Positions 1 to 6,935 are shown, counted from the first letter of the stretch. The stretch: 12,642 nt of DNA from an uncultured Gammaproteobacteria bacterium (GCA_937958785.1 CALGMY010000066.1:1-12642); one strand, 5' to 3'. Made by a program: numbers and translations. Notes: generated by a model from the sequence alone, not told the origin.

Positions 1-66
1 ACGGGAGCGTGTTCATCTAGCGACCAAGGGGAGCCCGGGAGCCGCTCGCGCCTGAAGGCGCTCCTG
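1..66. repeat. REPIN-like hairpin element, copy 1 (right half only)
   Basis: This is the right half of a long inverted-repeat element whose left arm lies outside the window. Bases 1-35 are identical to 3586-3620 of copy 2, covering most of its loop and the first part of its right arm. They include the 19-base core GAGCGTGTTCATCTAGCGA at 5-23. Bases 36-48 then differ from copy 2, and a REP head resumes at about 49-65. In that head the mini-palindrome reads GCGCCTGAAGGCGC instead of GCGGCTGAAGCCGC, a paired change that keeps the small hairpin. The element ends 8 bases from the stop codon of the minus-strand gene at 74-385. By analogy with copies 2 and 3 it probably lies between convergent genes and ends transcription, but the far side cannot be seen. 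Confidence 0.8.
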
Positions 67-73
67 CAGGGAA

Positions 74-385
74 TCAGGAGTCGTAGCCGTCCACGAAGTC
101 GAGGGGATCGTCGAAGCCCTGGTGGGTGGACTCGTCCTCGGGCAGGTCCTCGTCGTCCACGTCCATGGAGCCCGACCAGTCTTCGGGTGCGTCGATGGGC
201 TCGGCAGCCATCTCGCGCCAGCCCTCCGCATCGAGCTCCTCGATGGTGCCGTCGAAGTGCTGGATGTCCACGGTCCGATCCTTGTCGTCGACGGCAACGA
301 CCTCGAAGGTCCTGCCTGCGCCGATGCGGAACCAGCTGCCGACTTCCGGCAGGCCGTAGGGAGTGGAGAAAGCACGCTCGTTCAT
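74..385 (-). CDS. Small acidic protein, DUF6763-like, function unknown
   Basis: The gene encodes a 103-residue soluble acidic protein with no signal peptide or membrane segment. Residues 13-50 (PEVGSWFRIGAGRTFEVVAVDDKDRTVDIQHFDGTIEELD, quoted here only by its key parts: GSWF, FEVVAVDD, IQHFDG, EELD) suggest a small beta-barrel-like fold. The pattern 'GxWF...FEVVAxDxxxxTxxIQxFDGxIEELD...PEDWxG' resembles a small gammaproteobacterial family that I recall as DUF6763. That assignment is from memory and has not been checked. The C-terminal third (residues 65-103) is strongly acidic and probably flexible. I chose the ATG at 383-385 because homologous-looking sequence starts there; an in-frame ATG at 427 would add 14 residues of low-complexity basic sequence and overlaps the likely promoter. 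The gene follows trmB on the same strand after an 85-base gap and may have its own promoter. No function is known to me. Confidence 0.75.
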   Translation of the reverse strand: MNERAFSTPYGLPEVGSWFRIGAGRTFEVVAVDDKDRTVDIQHFDGTIEELDAEGWREMAAEPIDAPEDWSGSMDVDDEDLPEDESTHQGFDDPLDFVDGYDS

Positions 386-415
386 GATTCCGGTCCGTGG
401 GCTGGCCCGGATTTT

Positions 416-421
416 TTTATA
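416..421 (-). promoter_or_regulatory. Possible -10 box (TATAAA) for the small acidic protein gene
   Basis: The gap between trmB and the small acidic gene holds an AT-rich island, unusual in this GC-rich DNA. Read on the minus strand it gives GCTATAAAAAAATCC, with TATAAA about 30 bases before the ATG at 385. I see no good -35 box at the right distance, so this is a weak call. The same A-run might instead be the tail of a trmB terminator, but no strong stem precedes it. Confidence 0.3.
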
Positions 422-470
422 GCGCATTTGCCCCGGGATGGGTACACGGGAAATCCACGTTTAATCTTCA

Positions 471-1157
471 TTAACGCCGGTGGTAAACGGCGTCCCAGAT
501 GGGATTGCCGAGCCGCTCACCCCGGGCCTCGAAGCGGGTACGCGGACGGCCGACGGCGGCCAGCGGGCCGGTGGCGCCGTCCGGCGCCGCCACGAAGTCC
601 GCCGACCCGGCGACCACCGCCTGGATGTGCGCCGCATAGTCCGGCCAGTCCGTGGCCACGTGGAAGTAGCCGCCGGGCGCCAGGCGGCTGGCGAGCAGTG
701 CCAGGAATTCCGGCTGCACGATCCGCCGCTTGTGGTGCCGCTTCTTGGGCCAGGGGTCGGGGAAGTAGAGGTGGACGCCCGCGAGGCTGCCCGCCACGAG
801 ACGGTCGCGCAGGAGCTCGATCGCGTCGGCCATCACGAGCCGCACATTGGCGAGGCCGAGCCGCGCAATGCCGAGCAGGCAATGACCGACGCCCGGCGGG
901 TGCACCTCCACGCCGAGGAAATCCACGGCCGGGGCCGCGGCGGCCATGGCCAGCAGCGCGTCACCGTTGCCGAAGCCGATTTCGAGGATCACCGGCGCCC
1001 GGCGGCCGAAGGCTGCCGGGAGGTCGAGGGGCCCGTCGCCGGGCGGCAGCCCGTGGCGGGGCCAGAGTTCGGCGAGGGCCCGCTCCTGGGCCACCGTCTG
1101 GCGGCCTGCCCGGCGCACGAAGCTGCGCACATGCCGCGGAACGCGGGTGTCGGTCAT
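471..1157 (-). CDS. trmB: tRNA (guanine-N7-)-methyltransferase TrmB
   Basis: TrmB methylates N7 of G46 in the variable loop of many tRNAs, using S-adenosylmethionine in the cytoplasm. The 228-residue product is of normal length. It shows the SAM-binding motif EIGFGNGD (residues 59-66), the acidic loop GVEVH (82-86), the hallmark HLYFPDPWPKKRHHKRR (129-145) with the catalytic/tRNA-binding PDPW, the ATDW motif (168-171), and TRFE near the C-terminus (207-210), equivalent to the TKYE/TKFE motif that binds substrate. The N-terminus (RSFVRRAGR) matches the usual start of the family, which supports the ATG at 1155-1157. That ATG overlaps the stop codon of the upstream membrane-protein gene (ATGA), so translation is probably coupled. 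A longer reading frame upstream in the same phase is only the shadow of that gene. Confidence 0.96.
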   Translation of the reverse strand: MTDTRVPRHVRSFVRRAGRQTVAQERALAELWPRHGLPPGDGPLDLPAAFGRRAPVILEIGFGNGDALLAMAAAAPAVDFLGVEVHPPGVGHCLLGIARLGLANVRLVMADAIELLRDRLVAGSLAGVHLYFPDPWPKKRHHKRRIVQPEFLALLASRLAPGGYFHVATDWPDYAAHIQAVVAGSADFVAAPDGATGPLAAVGRPRTRFEARGERLGNPIWDAVYHRR

Positions 1158-1705
1158 GCGCCACCCCGCCGGGCCCGGTCGAGGAAGGTGGCGAGGTCCG
1201 CAGCCGTCGGGGCGCCGAGCCCCTTGCGGGGGAGCGGGCCGCTGGCCACGCCGCAGCGATAGCGGCTCCTGCCCGCGTCGATCCACAGCTCGTCGGCCTC
1301 GGCCAGCACGGCATTCGTCGCGGCATCGACGGCCTGGTAGCGGTCCGCGGAGATGGTGGTCCAGTAAGTGGTCTCGATGACCCGGCGCCGGACCTCGAGC
1401 CGGGCGGGTCCCACCGCCGTCTCGCCGCTGTACCAGGGCTCCGCGAGGGCGGCGCAGAGTGGCTTCAGGTGGGTGGCCGCGGCCCAATCCCGGCTCTGGC
1501 CCACGAACAGCCCGAGCAGGGCCAGCCCTGCCAGGAAACCGGTGGCCCGCAGGCCCCGGGGCCCCAGCAGGGCCTCGAGGCGGGTGTCGAGCCGGGTGGC
1601 CTGGAGCAGCCCCGCGACGGCCAGGACGGCCAGGGCCGCGGGCACCAGGGCCAGCACGACCACGCTGGCTGCGACACCAAGGTCAGTGAAAGTCGGCAGT
1701 GTCAT
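1154..1705 (-). CDS. Two-helix membrane protein, function unknown
   Basis: The 183-residue product has two hydrophobic segments, at about residues 9-34 and 54-69. A soluble domain of about 110 residues follows (SRDWAAATHLKPL... to the C-terminus). The short basic link between the helices suggests a hairpin in the inner membrane. The soluble part contains two cysteines (C84 and C151) and a WYSGETAV stretch. I do not recognise the family. The ATG at 1703-1705 is preceded in frame by a TAG six bases upstream, so the start cannot lie much further out. The gene overlaps trmB by ATGA and is the first gene of a two-gene unit. It runs divergently from the tRNA-Gly, with only 20 bases between them. 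Confidence 0.75.
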   Translation of the reverse strand: MTLPTFTDLGVAASVVVLALVPAALAVLAVAGLLQATRLDTRLEALLGPRGLRATGFLAGLALLGLFVGQSRDWAAATHLKPLCAALAEPWYSGETAVGPARLEVRRRVIETTYWTTISADRYQAVDAATNAVLAEADELWIDAGRSRYRCGVASGPLPRKGLGAPTAADLATFLDRARRGGA

Positions 1706-1715
1706 GTTCTAGAAT
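1686..1715 (+). promoter_or_regulatory. Likely sigma-70 promoter of the tRNA-Gly gene
   Basis: GTGAAA at 1686-1691 (four of six matches to TTGACA) is separated by 18 bases from TAGAAT at 1710-1715 (five of six matches to TATAAT). The -10 box ends 10 bases before the tRNA 5' end at 1726, a normal distance for a tRNA with a short leader. The promoter overlaps the first codons of the divergent membrane-protein gene. Confidence 0.5.
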
Positions 1716-1725
1716 CATGCCCGAT

Positions 1726-1799
1726 GCGGGTGTAGTTCAATGGTAGAACTGCAGCTTCCCAAGCTGCTAACGTGGGTTCGATTCCCATCACCCGCTCCA
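1726..1799 (+). tRNA. tRNA-Gly (anticodon CCC)
   Basis: The 74-base gene folds into a full cloverleaf. The acceptor stem pairs GCGGGTG (1726-1732) with CACCCGC (1789-1795). The discriminator T is at 1796 and an encoded CCA at 1797-1799. The anticodon stem GCAGC/GCTGC (1751-1755 and 1763-1767) encloses the loop TTCCCAA, placing anticodon CCC at 1758-1760, which reads GGG. The T-arm contains GGTTCGATTCC. The D-loop contains AGTTCAATGGTAGAA, typical of bacterial tRNA-Gly. No terminator separates it from the aminotransferase gene that begins 23 bases later. Confidence 0.97.
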
Positions 1800-1822
1800 T
1801 TTTCCCCGGCAGCGGCACGAAC

Positions 1823-3538
1823 ATGAATCCCTGGTCCTTCGACTACCTGCGCTCCCAGGTCGTGGGCATCGATTCCTCCTTCGATACCCCCTTCGGCCGC
1901 CGGATGATGGTCTATTGCGACTACACGGCCTCCGGGCGCTGCCTGACCTTCATCGAGCGCTACGTGCAGTGCCTGCAGCGCAATTACGCCAATACCCACA
2001 CCGAGGACGACCTCAGCGGCCGCACCATGAGCCAGCTCATGCATGCGGCGGAGGCCATGCTCAAGCGCGCGGTCAACGCCGGCCCCGGGGGCCGGATCGT
2101 GGCGGCCGGCACCGGTGCCACCGGCGCCATCGACAAGCTCCAGCAGTTCCTCGGCATCGCGCTGCCGCCGGCCACCCGCCGGGCCGTCGGCGGGCTGCTC
2201 GGCGAGTTCCTGGGTCGGGAGCGCCACGCGCAATTCCAGCAGTTCCTGCGCGACCGCCAGCCCGTGGTCTTCGTCGGCCCCTACGAGCACCACTCCAACG
2301 AGGTCACCTGGCGCCAGGGCCTCGCCACCGTGGTCGAGGTCAACCTGACGCCCGAGGGCGGCGTCGACCTCGCGCACCTCGAGCAGCTGCTGAACGCGCC
2401 CGCCTACCAGGGCCGCCTGCGCATCGGCTCGTTCTCGGCGGCCTCCAACGTCACGGGCATGCGCTCGCCGGTGCATGCCATCGCCCGGCTGCTCCACGCC
2501 CACGGCGCCTGGGCCTGCTTCGACTTCGCCGCCAGTGCGCCCTATGTCGAGATCGACATGAATCCCGACCCGGGCCCGGCGGGCGGGGACCCGTCCATCG
2601 ACGCCGTCTACCTCTCGCCCCACAAGTTCCTGGGCGGGCCGGGCTCCAGCGGCGTGCTGGTGTTCAACGAGCGCCTCTACGCCAGGGACCTGCCGCCCAG
2701 CGTGGGCGGAGGCGGCACCGTGGACTATGTGAGTCCCGTGGACCAGGACTTCATCCGGGACATCGAGGAGCGGGAGAAGGCCGGCACTCCCGGAGTGCTG
2801 CAGACCCTCAAGGCGGCGCTCGCCCTCGACCTCAAGGGCCGCATCGGCGTGCCGCGCATCGAGGCCCGCGAACAGGAACTGCTCAGCCGCGCCATGGCCC
2901 GCTGGGGCGCACACCCGGGCGTCGAGATCCTGGGCAATCCCGACCCGGCCCTGCGCATCGGCATCGTCTCCTTCAATCTCAAGGACCCCCGGGGCCGCTA
3001 CCTGCATCCGAAGTTCGTGACCGTGCTGCTGAACGACCTCTTCGGCATCCAGTCCCGGGCGGGCTGCTCCTGCGCCGGCCCCTATGGCCACCGGCTGCTC
3101 GGCATCGACATCGACACGTCGGAGCGGTACCGGGACTGGGTACGCAAGGGTTACCTCGGCATCAAGCCCGGCTGGTGCCGGGTGGGCTTCCACTACAGCA
3201 TGGATGATGCCGAGGCGGCATTCGTGGTGGACGCGGTCCTGTTCCTCGCGGAACACGGCCATCGCTTCCTGCCGCTCTATGCCTTCGATCCCGCCAGCGG
3301 CCTGTGGCAGCACCGCACGTTCCAGGAGACCCGGGAGGAGTTCTCGCTGGACGAGGCGCTGAAGGCGACCGGCTGCGACGCCACCGCCCTGCCCGTGGCC
3401 GAGCGCCAGCGGCGCTACGCGCACGCGCTGGCCGAGGCGCGGCAGCTGGCCGCGGAACTCGGTGAGCCGCCCGCCACGTCGTCGCCGGAGCACGGCCAGT
3501 TTGGCGAGCTGCAGTTCTTCCACGTCTGCGACCCGTAG
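1823..3538 (+). CDS. Class-V aminotransferase / cysteine desulfurase-fold PLP enzyme with C-terminal extension
   Basis: The product is a cytoplasmic, pyridoxal-phosphate-dependent enzyme of fold type I, 571 residues long, against about 400 for SufS or IscS. Visible landmarks are YCDYTASGR (31-39), NTHTEDD (57-63), a glycine-rich phosphate-binding stretch GTGATGAI (96-103), the cofactor-stacking histidine pair in EHHSN (155-159), the PLP aspartate in CFDFAAS (232-238; D234), and the Schiff-base lysine in SPHKFLGG (K268). SRAGCSCAGPYGH (411-423) occupies the place of the catalytic cysteine loop of desulfurases, with C415 and C417. About 120 extra residues follow the usual end. The fold is clear, but the substrate is not: it could be a cysteine desulfurase or selenocysteine lyase relative, or another class-V enzyme. 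I start at ATG 1823 because an ATG at 1772 lies inside the tRNA. No strong ribosome-binding site precedes it, and it may be made from the tRNA transcript. Confidence 0.88.
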   Translation: MNPWSFDYLRSQVVGIDSSFDTPFGRRMMVYCDYTASGRCLTFIERYVQCLQRNYANTHTEDDLSGRTMSQLMHAAEAMLKRAVNAGPGGRIVAAGTGATGAIDKLQQFLGIALPPATRRAVGGLLGEFLGRERHAQFQQFLRDRQPVVFVGPYEHHSNEVTWRQGLATVVEVNLTPEGGVDLAHLEQLLNAPAYQGRLRIGSFSAASNVTGMRSPVHAIARLLHAHGAWACFDFAASAPYVEIDMNPDPGPAGGDPSIDAVYLSPHKFLGGPGSSGVLVFNERLYARDLPPSVGGGGTVDYVSPVDQDFIRDIEEREKAGTPGVLQTLKAALALDLKGRIGVPRIEAREQELLSRAMARWGAHPGVEILGNPDPALRIGIVSFNLKDPRGRYLHPKFVTVLLNDLFGIQSRAGCSCAGPYGHRLLGIDIDTSERYRDWVRKGYLGIKPGWCRVGFHYSMDDAEAAFVVDAVLFLAEHGHRFLPLYAFDPASGLWQHRTFQETREEFSLDEALKATGCDATALPVAERQRRYAHALAEARQLAAELGEPPATSSPEHGQFGELQFFHVCDP

Positions 3539-3545
3539 CCTCCGG

Positions 3546-3651
3546 GTAGGAGCGGCTTCAGCCGCGAACGGTAGCCGGCTCCCCGACGGGAGCGTGTTCA
3601 TCTAGCGACCAAGGGGAGCCGGCTACCGTTCGCGGCTGAAGCCGCTCCTAC
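3546..3651. repeat. REPIN-like hairpin element, copy 2 (complete), probable two-way terminator
   Basis: A perfect 39-base inverted repeat (3546-3584 with 3613-3651) encloses a 28-base loop at 3585-3612. Each arm begins with a GTAG-type REP head (GTAGGAGCGGCTTCAGCC...), itself a small palindrome (GCGGCTTCAGCCGC), followed by a copy-specific inner arm (3568-3584: ACGGTAGCCGGCTCCCC). The loop carries the core GAGCGTGTTCATCTAGCGA at 3590-3608. The element starts 8 bases after the stop of the aminotransferase and ends 8 bases before the stop of the convergent ligase gene, filling the whole gap. The very stable stem could end transcription from both sides or shield mRNA 3' ends. This is inferred from position, as no T-run is present. 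Confidence 0.9.
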
Positions 3652-3658
3652 GGGAACG

Positions 3659-5044
3659 CTAAGGGTCCTCGACGAGGGAGAGGAACTCCTCGAACTTGCC
3701 GGTCGGGCCCCGCGGGATCTCCGCAACCGGCACCAGCAGGATGTTGAACGGGTAGCCCAGCGCCTTGCGCGCATGCTCCCGGGCGGCCGCGAGGGCCGCC
3801 TCGTCCAGAGGGCCGGTCATCACGACGCGCAGTTCCACCGTGTCGAGGGAGGTCTGGACGAACTGGGCCTGCACCAGCCCCGGGATCCGCCGGACGCGGC
3901 CGAGGGCGACAGGCCAGTAGCGCCGGCCGTCCGGCGTCCGCACCAGGTTGCGCACCCGTCCCTGCACCCGGGCCAGCACCGGCAGGCCGCGGCCACAGGG
4001 GCAGGGCGGGCCCACCTCGGCGTAGTCGCCGATCTCGTAGCGCAGGAGCGGGGTACCGAGGTTGTGCAGGGCGGTCACCACCACCCGGCCGGTCTCGCCG
4101 GCGGTGCAGGGCCGGCCGGCGTCGTCCAGCACCTCGACCAGCACCGACTCGGACTGCACGTGCAGCGCGCCCTGCTCCCGGCAGCGGAAGGCGATGTAGC
4201 CGACCTCGTTGGCGGAATAGATGTCGGTGCAGCGCACCTGCCACTCGGTGACGAGGCGCTCCATGAGGTCCGGATCGAGCGGCTCGGAGATCAGGCGCAC
4301 GTCCTCGAGGGATGGCGGCCGCCCGCCCCGGGCCGCCACCGCGTCCATGAGCGGATGCATGATGCTGGGGTAGGCAAGCAGGTACACCGGGTCGAAGCGC
4401 AGGAGCCAGTCGGCCAGTTCCTCCATGGACTTTCCGATGTGCATGGCCGATGACGGCCCGCTGCGGAAGACCAGTGCGACCGGCGCACCCCAGCCGGCCC
4501 TTACCTCACCGTCCTTCTCGCGCTGGTCCCGCTTGCGGAAGCGGATGACGCCCATCCGCCGGGTGAAGTCCCGGCGCCACCAGAGGTGTTCGCGGATGGT
4601 CAGGGCGTCCCATACCAGCCGGGTCGGGCCCGTGGACCGGACTTCAACAGGGATGCCGGTGGAGCCCGAGGTCCTGAGCACGCTCACCGGGGCGTGCCCG
4701 GGGGGCAGGGTGCGCGAGTTGAGCTTGCCGCCGAGCAGGCGGAGCTCGGGCTTGGTGAGCAGTGGCAGTTGGCGCCAGCGGGCGGCGAAGGCCACCGGGT
4801 CGCCCGCCAGGGTGGCGAGCTCCCGCGCGGCGGCGCGGGCCCACCCGGTGCCCTGGTAGTGGGGCACCTGGGTCGCCGCCCAGTTCACGAGCCAGGCGAG
4901 CTGGGGCTGCTGGCCGGCGGAGAGGTCGTCCGGCGTCCACCACTGGGACACCTTGAGCCCGTCGAGCAGGCCAGGCAGCGTCGGGCGCGCCGGGAACGAC
5001 GGCCAGCCCGGCCCGGAACTACCTGCTGTCTTCTGCCCGCTCAT
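3659..5044 (-). CDS. Adenylate-forming ligase, CapK / phenylacetate-CoA ligase-like
   Basis: The 461-residue soluble enzyme belongs to the ANL-type adenylate-forming superfamily, in the branch with phenylacetate-CoA ligase PaaK, coenzyme F390 synthetase and CapK. These enzymes activate a carboxylate with ATP, often to a CoA thioester. Landmarks are the nucleotide loop RTSGSTGIPVEV (124-135), YSANEVG (276-282) where the family has its Y/T-E motif, RYEIGDY (335-341) with the ribose-binding aspartate, a CPCG pair (348-351) as in PaaK relatives, the hinge GRVRNLV.TPDG (362-372), and the C-terminal lysine in RGPTGKFEEF (K450), which in the family works in adenylation. All catalytic positions appear intact. 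The substrate cannot be told. The start at 5042-5044 has no clear ribosome-binding site. The gene diverges from the HExxH protein, with 44 bases between the two start codons, so promoters must overlap. Confidence 0.88.
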   Translation of the reverse strand: MSGQKTAGSSGPGWPSFPARPTLPGLLDGLKVSQWWTPDDLSAGQQPQLAWLVNWAATQVPHYQGTGWARAAARELATLAGDPVAFAARWRQLPLLTKPELRLLGGKLNSRTLPPGHAPVSVLRTSGSTGIPVEVRSTGPTRLVWDALTIREHLWWRRDFTRRMGVIRFRKRDQREKDGEVRAGWGAPVALVFRSGPSSAMHIGKSMEELADWLLRFDPVYLLAYPSIMHPLMDAVAARGGRPPSLEDVRLISEPLDPDLMERLVTEWQVRCTDIYSANEVGYIAFRCREQGALHVQSESVLVEVLDDAGRPCTAGETGRVVVTALHNLGTPLLRYEIGDYAEVGPPCPCGRGLPVLARVQGRVRNLVRTPDGRRYWPVALGRVRRIPGLVQAQFVQTSLDTVELRVVMTGPLDEAALAAAREHARKALGYPFNILLVPVAEIPRGPTGKFEEFLSLVEDP

Positions 5045-5088
5045 AATGGGAGCGGAAGCCTAAGGCCCGGCGCCGTGGAAAGCCAACG

Positions 5089-5589
5089 ATGAGCGTGATG
5101 AAGGTGGGGGAGATCGACGTGGCGGCCGCCACCGCGCTGTTGGCCAGCTTCGGCCTCCGGCTCGTGGTGCTCCCCGGCGACGCCGACATCCCGGGCACCT
5201 ACTGGGGCGCCCCGGAGGCCGGACTGTCCGGTGACGTGCTCTACGTCCGGGCTGACACCCCGGTGCACTCGCTGCTCCACGAGGCAGCCCATTACTGCTG
5301 CCTGTCCCCGGACCGGCGGGCCACCCTGCACCGGGATGCGGGCGGCGACGTGGCCGAGGAGGATGCCGTCTGCTACCTGCAGGTGCTGCTCGCCGGGCAC
5401 CTGACCGGGCCCGGGTGGAGCCGGCAGCGGCTGTTCGCCGACATGGACGCCTGGGGTTACAGCTTCCGCCTGGGCTCCAGCCGGCGCTGGTTCGAGGAGG
5501 ACGCGGACGAGGCCCTCGCCTGGCTCCGGGCCCGCCAGATGGTGGAGCCGACCGGCAACGCGATAAAACAGCTGCCAAGGAAAAACTGA
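5089..5589 (+). CDS. Putative HExxH metalloprotein of unknown function
   Basis: The 166-residue soluble protein carries HSLLHEAAHYCC (60-71). HEAAH at 64-68 fits the zinc-binding HExxH motif of metallopeptidases. About 22 residues later comes AEEDAVCYLQ (89-98), where E90 or E91 could be the third metal ligand as in gluzincins. RRATLHRDAGGD lies between them. There is no signal peptide and no membrane segment, so a cytoplasmic role is expected. I know of similar uncharacterised bacterial proteins but no assigned function. Peptidase activity is inferred only from the motif. I chose ATG 5089; the upstream GGA at 5074-5076 may be the ribosome-binding site. ATG 5098 would shorten the product by three residues. 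The SDR gene follows 35 bases later on the same strand. Confidence 0.8.
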   Translation: MSVMKVGEIDVAAATALLASFGLRLVVLPGDADIPGTYWGAPEAGLSGDVLYVRADTPVHSLLHEAAHYCCLSPDRRATLHRDAGGDVAEEDAVCYLQVLLAGHLTGPGWSRQRLFADMDAWGYSFRLGSSRRWFEEDADEALAWLRARQMVEPTGNAIKQLPRKN

Positions 5590-5624
5590 CTGGCAGCCGG
5601 CCCGCGGGCAGGTATAAAGCCCGC

Positions 5625-6518
5625 ATGGGACTCGACGGCAGGACGGCACTGATCACCGGCGGCGCCCGCGGGATGGGCCGCGTAGCCGCCATCGAGCTCG
5701 CGCAGCAGGGCGCCCGGGTGCTCCTCGTCGACTGGGAAGGCGAGGCCGGCACCCGGACCCGGGACCACATCAACCGCCTCACCGGCCGGGATTCAGCCGA
5801 GTTCCTCTACTGCGACCTCTCGTCACTGGCGGAGGTCCGGGCCCTGGCGGCCGCCGTGCGCGCCCGCTGCCCGGCGCTCCACATCCTGATGTGCAATGCG
5901 GGCATCACGGACCCGGTCCGCCGCGTCAGTGCCGACGGCTGGGAGATGCACCTCGCCACCTGCCACCTGGGGCACTTCCTGCTCACGCACCTGCTGCTGG
6001 ACCTCCTGAAGCAGGGGGCGCCGTCCCGCATCGTCGTGATCTCTTCCGATGCCCACAAGGCGGGTCCCGGGCTCGACTTCGACGACCTCAACAACGAGAG
6101 GATCTGGCCCGCGTCGGGGTTCTCGAATTCGGCCGCGTTCACGGCCTACCACCGGGCGAAGCTCTGCAACGTGTATTTCACCCTCGAGCTGGCCGAGCGG
6201 CTGGCTGGCACGGGCGTGACCGTGAATGCGGTCTCGCCCGGCTACTTCGTGAACACCACGATCTACCGGAACCTGCGGGGCATCTTCAGGTGGGGCTCGC
6301 TCGCCGTCTTCGGCCTCGGGTCCCTGCTGCGGCTCAACACGCCGGAGAAGGGCGCCCGGACCCACGTCCACGTGGCCGCGTCCCCGGCGGTCGACGGCGT
6401 CACCGGCCGGTACTTCGCCTACTGCCGGGAGGCCGAACCCTCCGCCCTGGCCCGGGACGTGGCGCTTCGCCGCCGCCTCTGGGCGTGGACCGCGCAGGTG
6501 ACGGGGGTGGGCGGATAG
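5625..6518 (+). CDS. Short-chain dehydrogenase/reductase, retinol-dehydrogenase-like
   Basis: The 297-residue NAD(P)-dependent oxidoreductase is of the classical SDR type with a Rossmann fold. It shows TGGARGMG (11-18) for the dinucleotide, CDLSS (63-67), CNAGI (90-94), the catalytic serine in VVISSDAH (S140/S141), YHRAK (Y175, K179) as the catalytic YxxxK, and SPGYFVNTT (204-212). The order LGHFLLTHLLLDLLKQGAPSR, then SSDAH, then the YHRAKLCNVYFTLELAERL region matches the retinol dehydrogenase/WWOX-like branch rather than FabG. Acidic residue D36 after the second beta strand hints at NAD(H) preference. The substrate is unknown; a lipid or other hydrophobic alcohol/carbonyl would fit the branch. 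The start ATG follows the HExxH gene by 35 bases and is preceded by GGTATAAAG, which may be a local -10 box. An extended frame to 5415 overlaps the upstream gene and is not real. Confidence 0.92.
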   Translation: MGLDGRTALITGGARGMGRVAAIELAQQGARVLLVDWEGEAGTRTRDHINRLTGRDSAEFLYCDLSSLAEVRALAAAVRARCPALHILMCNAGITDPVRRVSADGWEMHLATCHLGHFLLTHLLLDLLKQGAPSRIVVISSDAHKAGPGLDFDDLNNERIWPASGFSNSAAFTAYHRAKLCNVYFTLELAERLAGTGVTVNAVSPGYFVNTTIYRNLRGIFRWGSLAVFGLGSLLRLNTPEKGARTHVHVAASPAVDGVTGRYFAYCREAEPSALARDVALRRRLWAWTAQVTGVGG

Positions 6519-6543
6519 GCGAAAATCGGCCCGGGACTACCGC

Positions 6544-6548
6544 GGAGG
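6544..6548 (+). promoter_or_regulatory. Ribosome-binding site GGAGG that sets the start of the secreted protein
   Basis: GGAGG ends directly against an ATG at 6549, which would leave no spacing. It lies 6 bases before a second in-frame ATG at 6555, an ideal distance. This decides for 6555 and removes two residues (MP) from the longest reading frame. Confidence 0.75.
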
Positions 6549-6554
6549 ATGCCC

Positions 6555-6935
6555 ATGCGCACCACCACCACGCTGCTGACCGGCCTCGGTCTGACGCTCG
6601 CCGCCGGCCTCGTTGCCGCTCCCCTCGTCGCCGCCCAGGAGCCAGCTGCCGACGATGCCGCCGGGCCCCGCGGAACCTTCAACACCGAGATCTGCACGGT
6701 CGACGGCCTCACCGCCGCCCAGTGCGACTGCGCCTGGGCGTTCGTGTCGAAGAAGCTCTCGCCGGGTGACCTGAAGCTCGCGATGCTGCTCATCGCCTCC
6801 AGCTCCGAAGACGCGGATGTGGCGAGGAAGGCCGACCAGGCCCTCGACAAGAGCAACGCCTCCGACAAGCGCCGCGATGCGCTGGCCTCCGAGACCAGCG
6901 CGCTCGTCATCGAGGCCGAAGACGCCTGCCTGTAG
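6555..6935 (+). CDS. Small secreted four-cysteine protein, function unknown
   Basis: The 126-residue precursor has an N-terminal signal peptide: a charged MR, a hydrophobic stretch at residues 7-26, and a likely cut near VAAQ/EPA around residues 27-28. The mature part of about 98 residues begins with a flexible Ala/Asp-rich stretch. It has four cysteines (C47, C57, C59 and C125), an even number that suggests two disulfides formed in the periplasm. The body (residues 60-120) is likely helical. I do not recognise the family. The gene follows the SDR gene by 36 bases and has a strong ribosome-binding site of its own. Its TAG stop codon (6933-6935) lies within the first bases of the REPIN-like element, so the element's conserved GTAG supplies the stop. 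Confidence 0.8.
   Translation: MRTTTTLLTGLGLTLAAGLVAAPLVAAQEPAADDAAGPRGTFNTEICTVDGLTAAQCDCAWAFVSKKLSPGDLKLAMLLIASSSEDADVARKADQALDKSNASDKRRDALASETSALVIEAEDACL

Noticed and set aside
1726..1799. tRNA-Gly as an integration site of a mobile element
   Set aside because: No duplicated tRNA 3' end, integrase gene or change in gene content is visible next to it.
1772..1822. Upstream ATG extending the aminotransferase by 17 residues
   Set aside because: The ATG falls inside the mature tRNA-Gly, so it cannot be the normal start. ATG 1823 gives a sensible N-terminus.
1715..3601. Open frame of 628 codons on the minus strand opposite the aminotransferase
   Set aside because: It is antisense to a gene with clear PLP-enzyme motifs, runs through the tRNA and the hairpin element, is rich in repetitive His/Gly/Ala/Val, and shows no domain. 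High GC content makes such stop-free shadows common.
6549..6554. ATG 6549 as start of the secreted protein
   Set aside because: GGAGG abuts it with no spacing, whereas ATG 6555 has the ideal 6-base spacing and gives a typical signal peptide.
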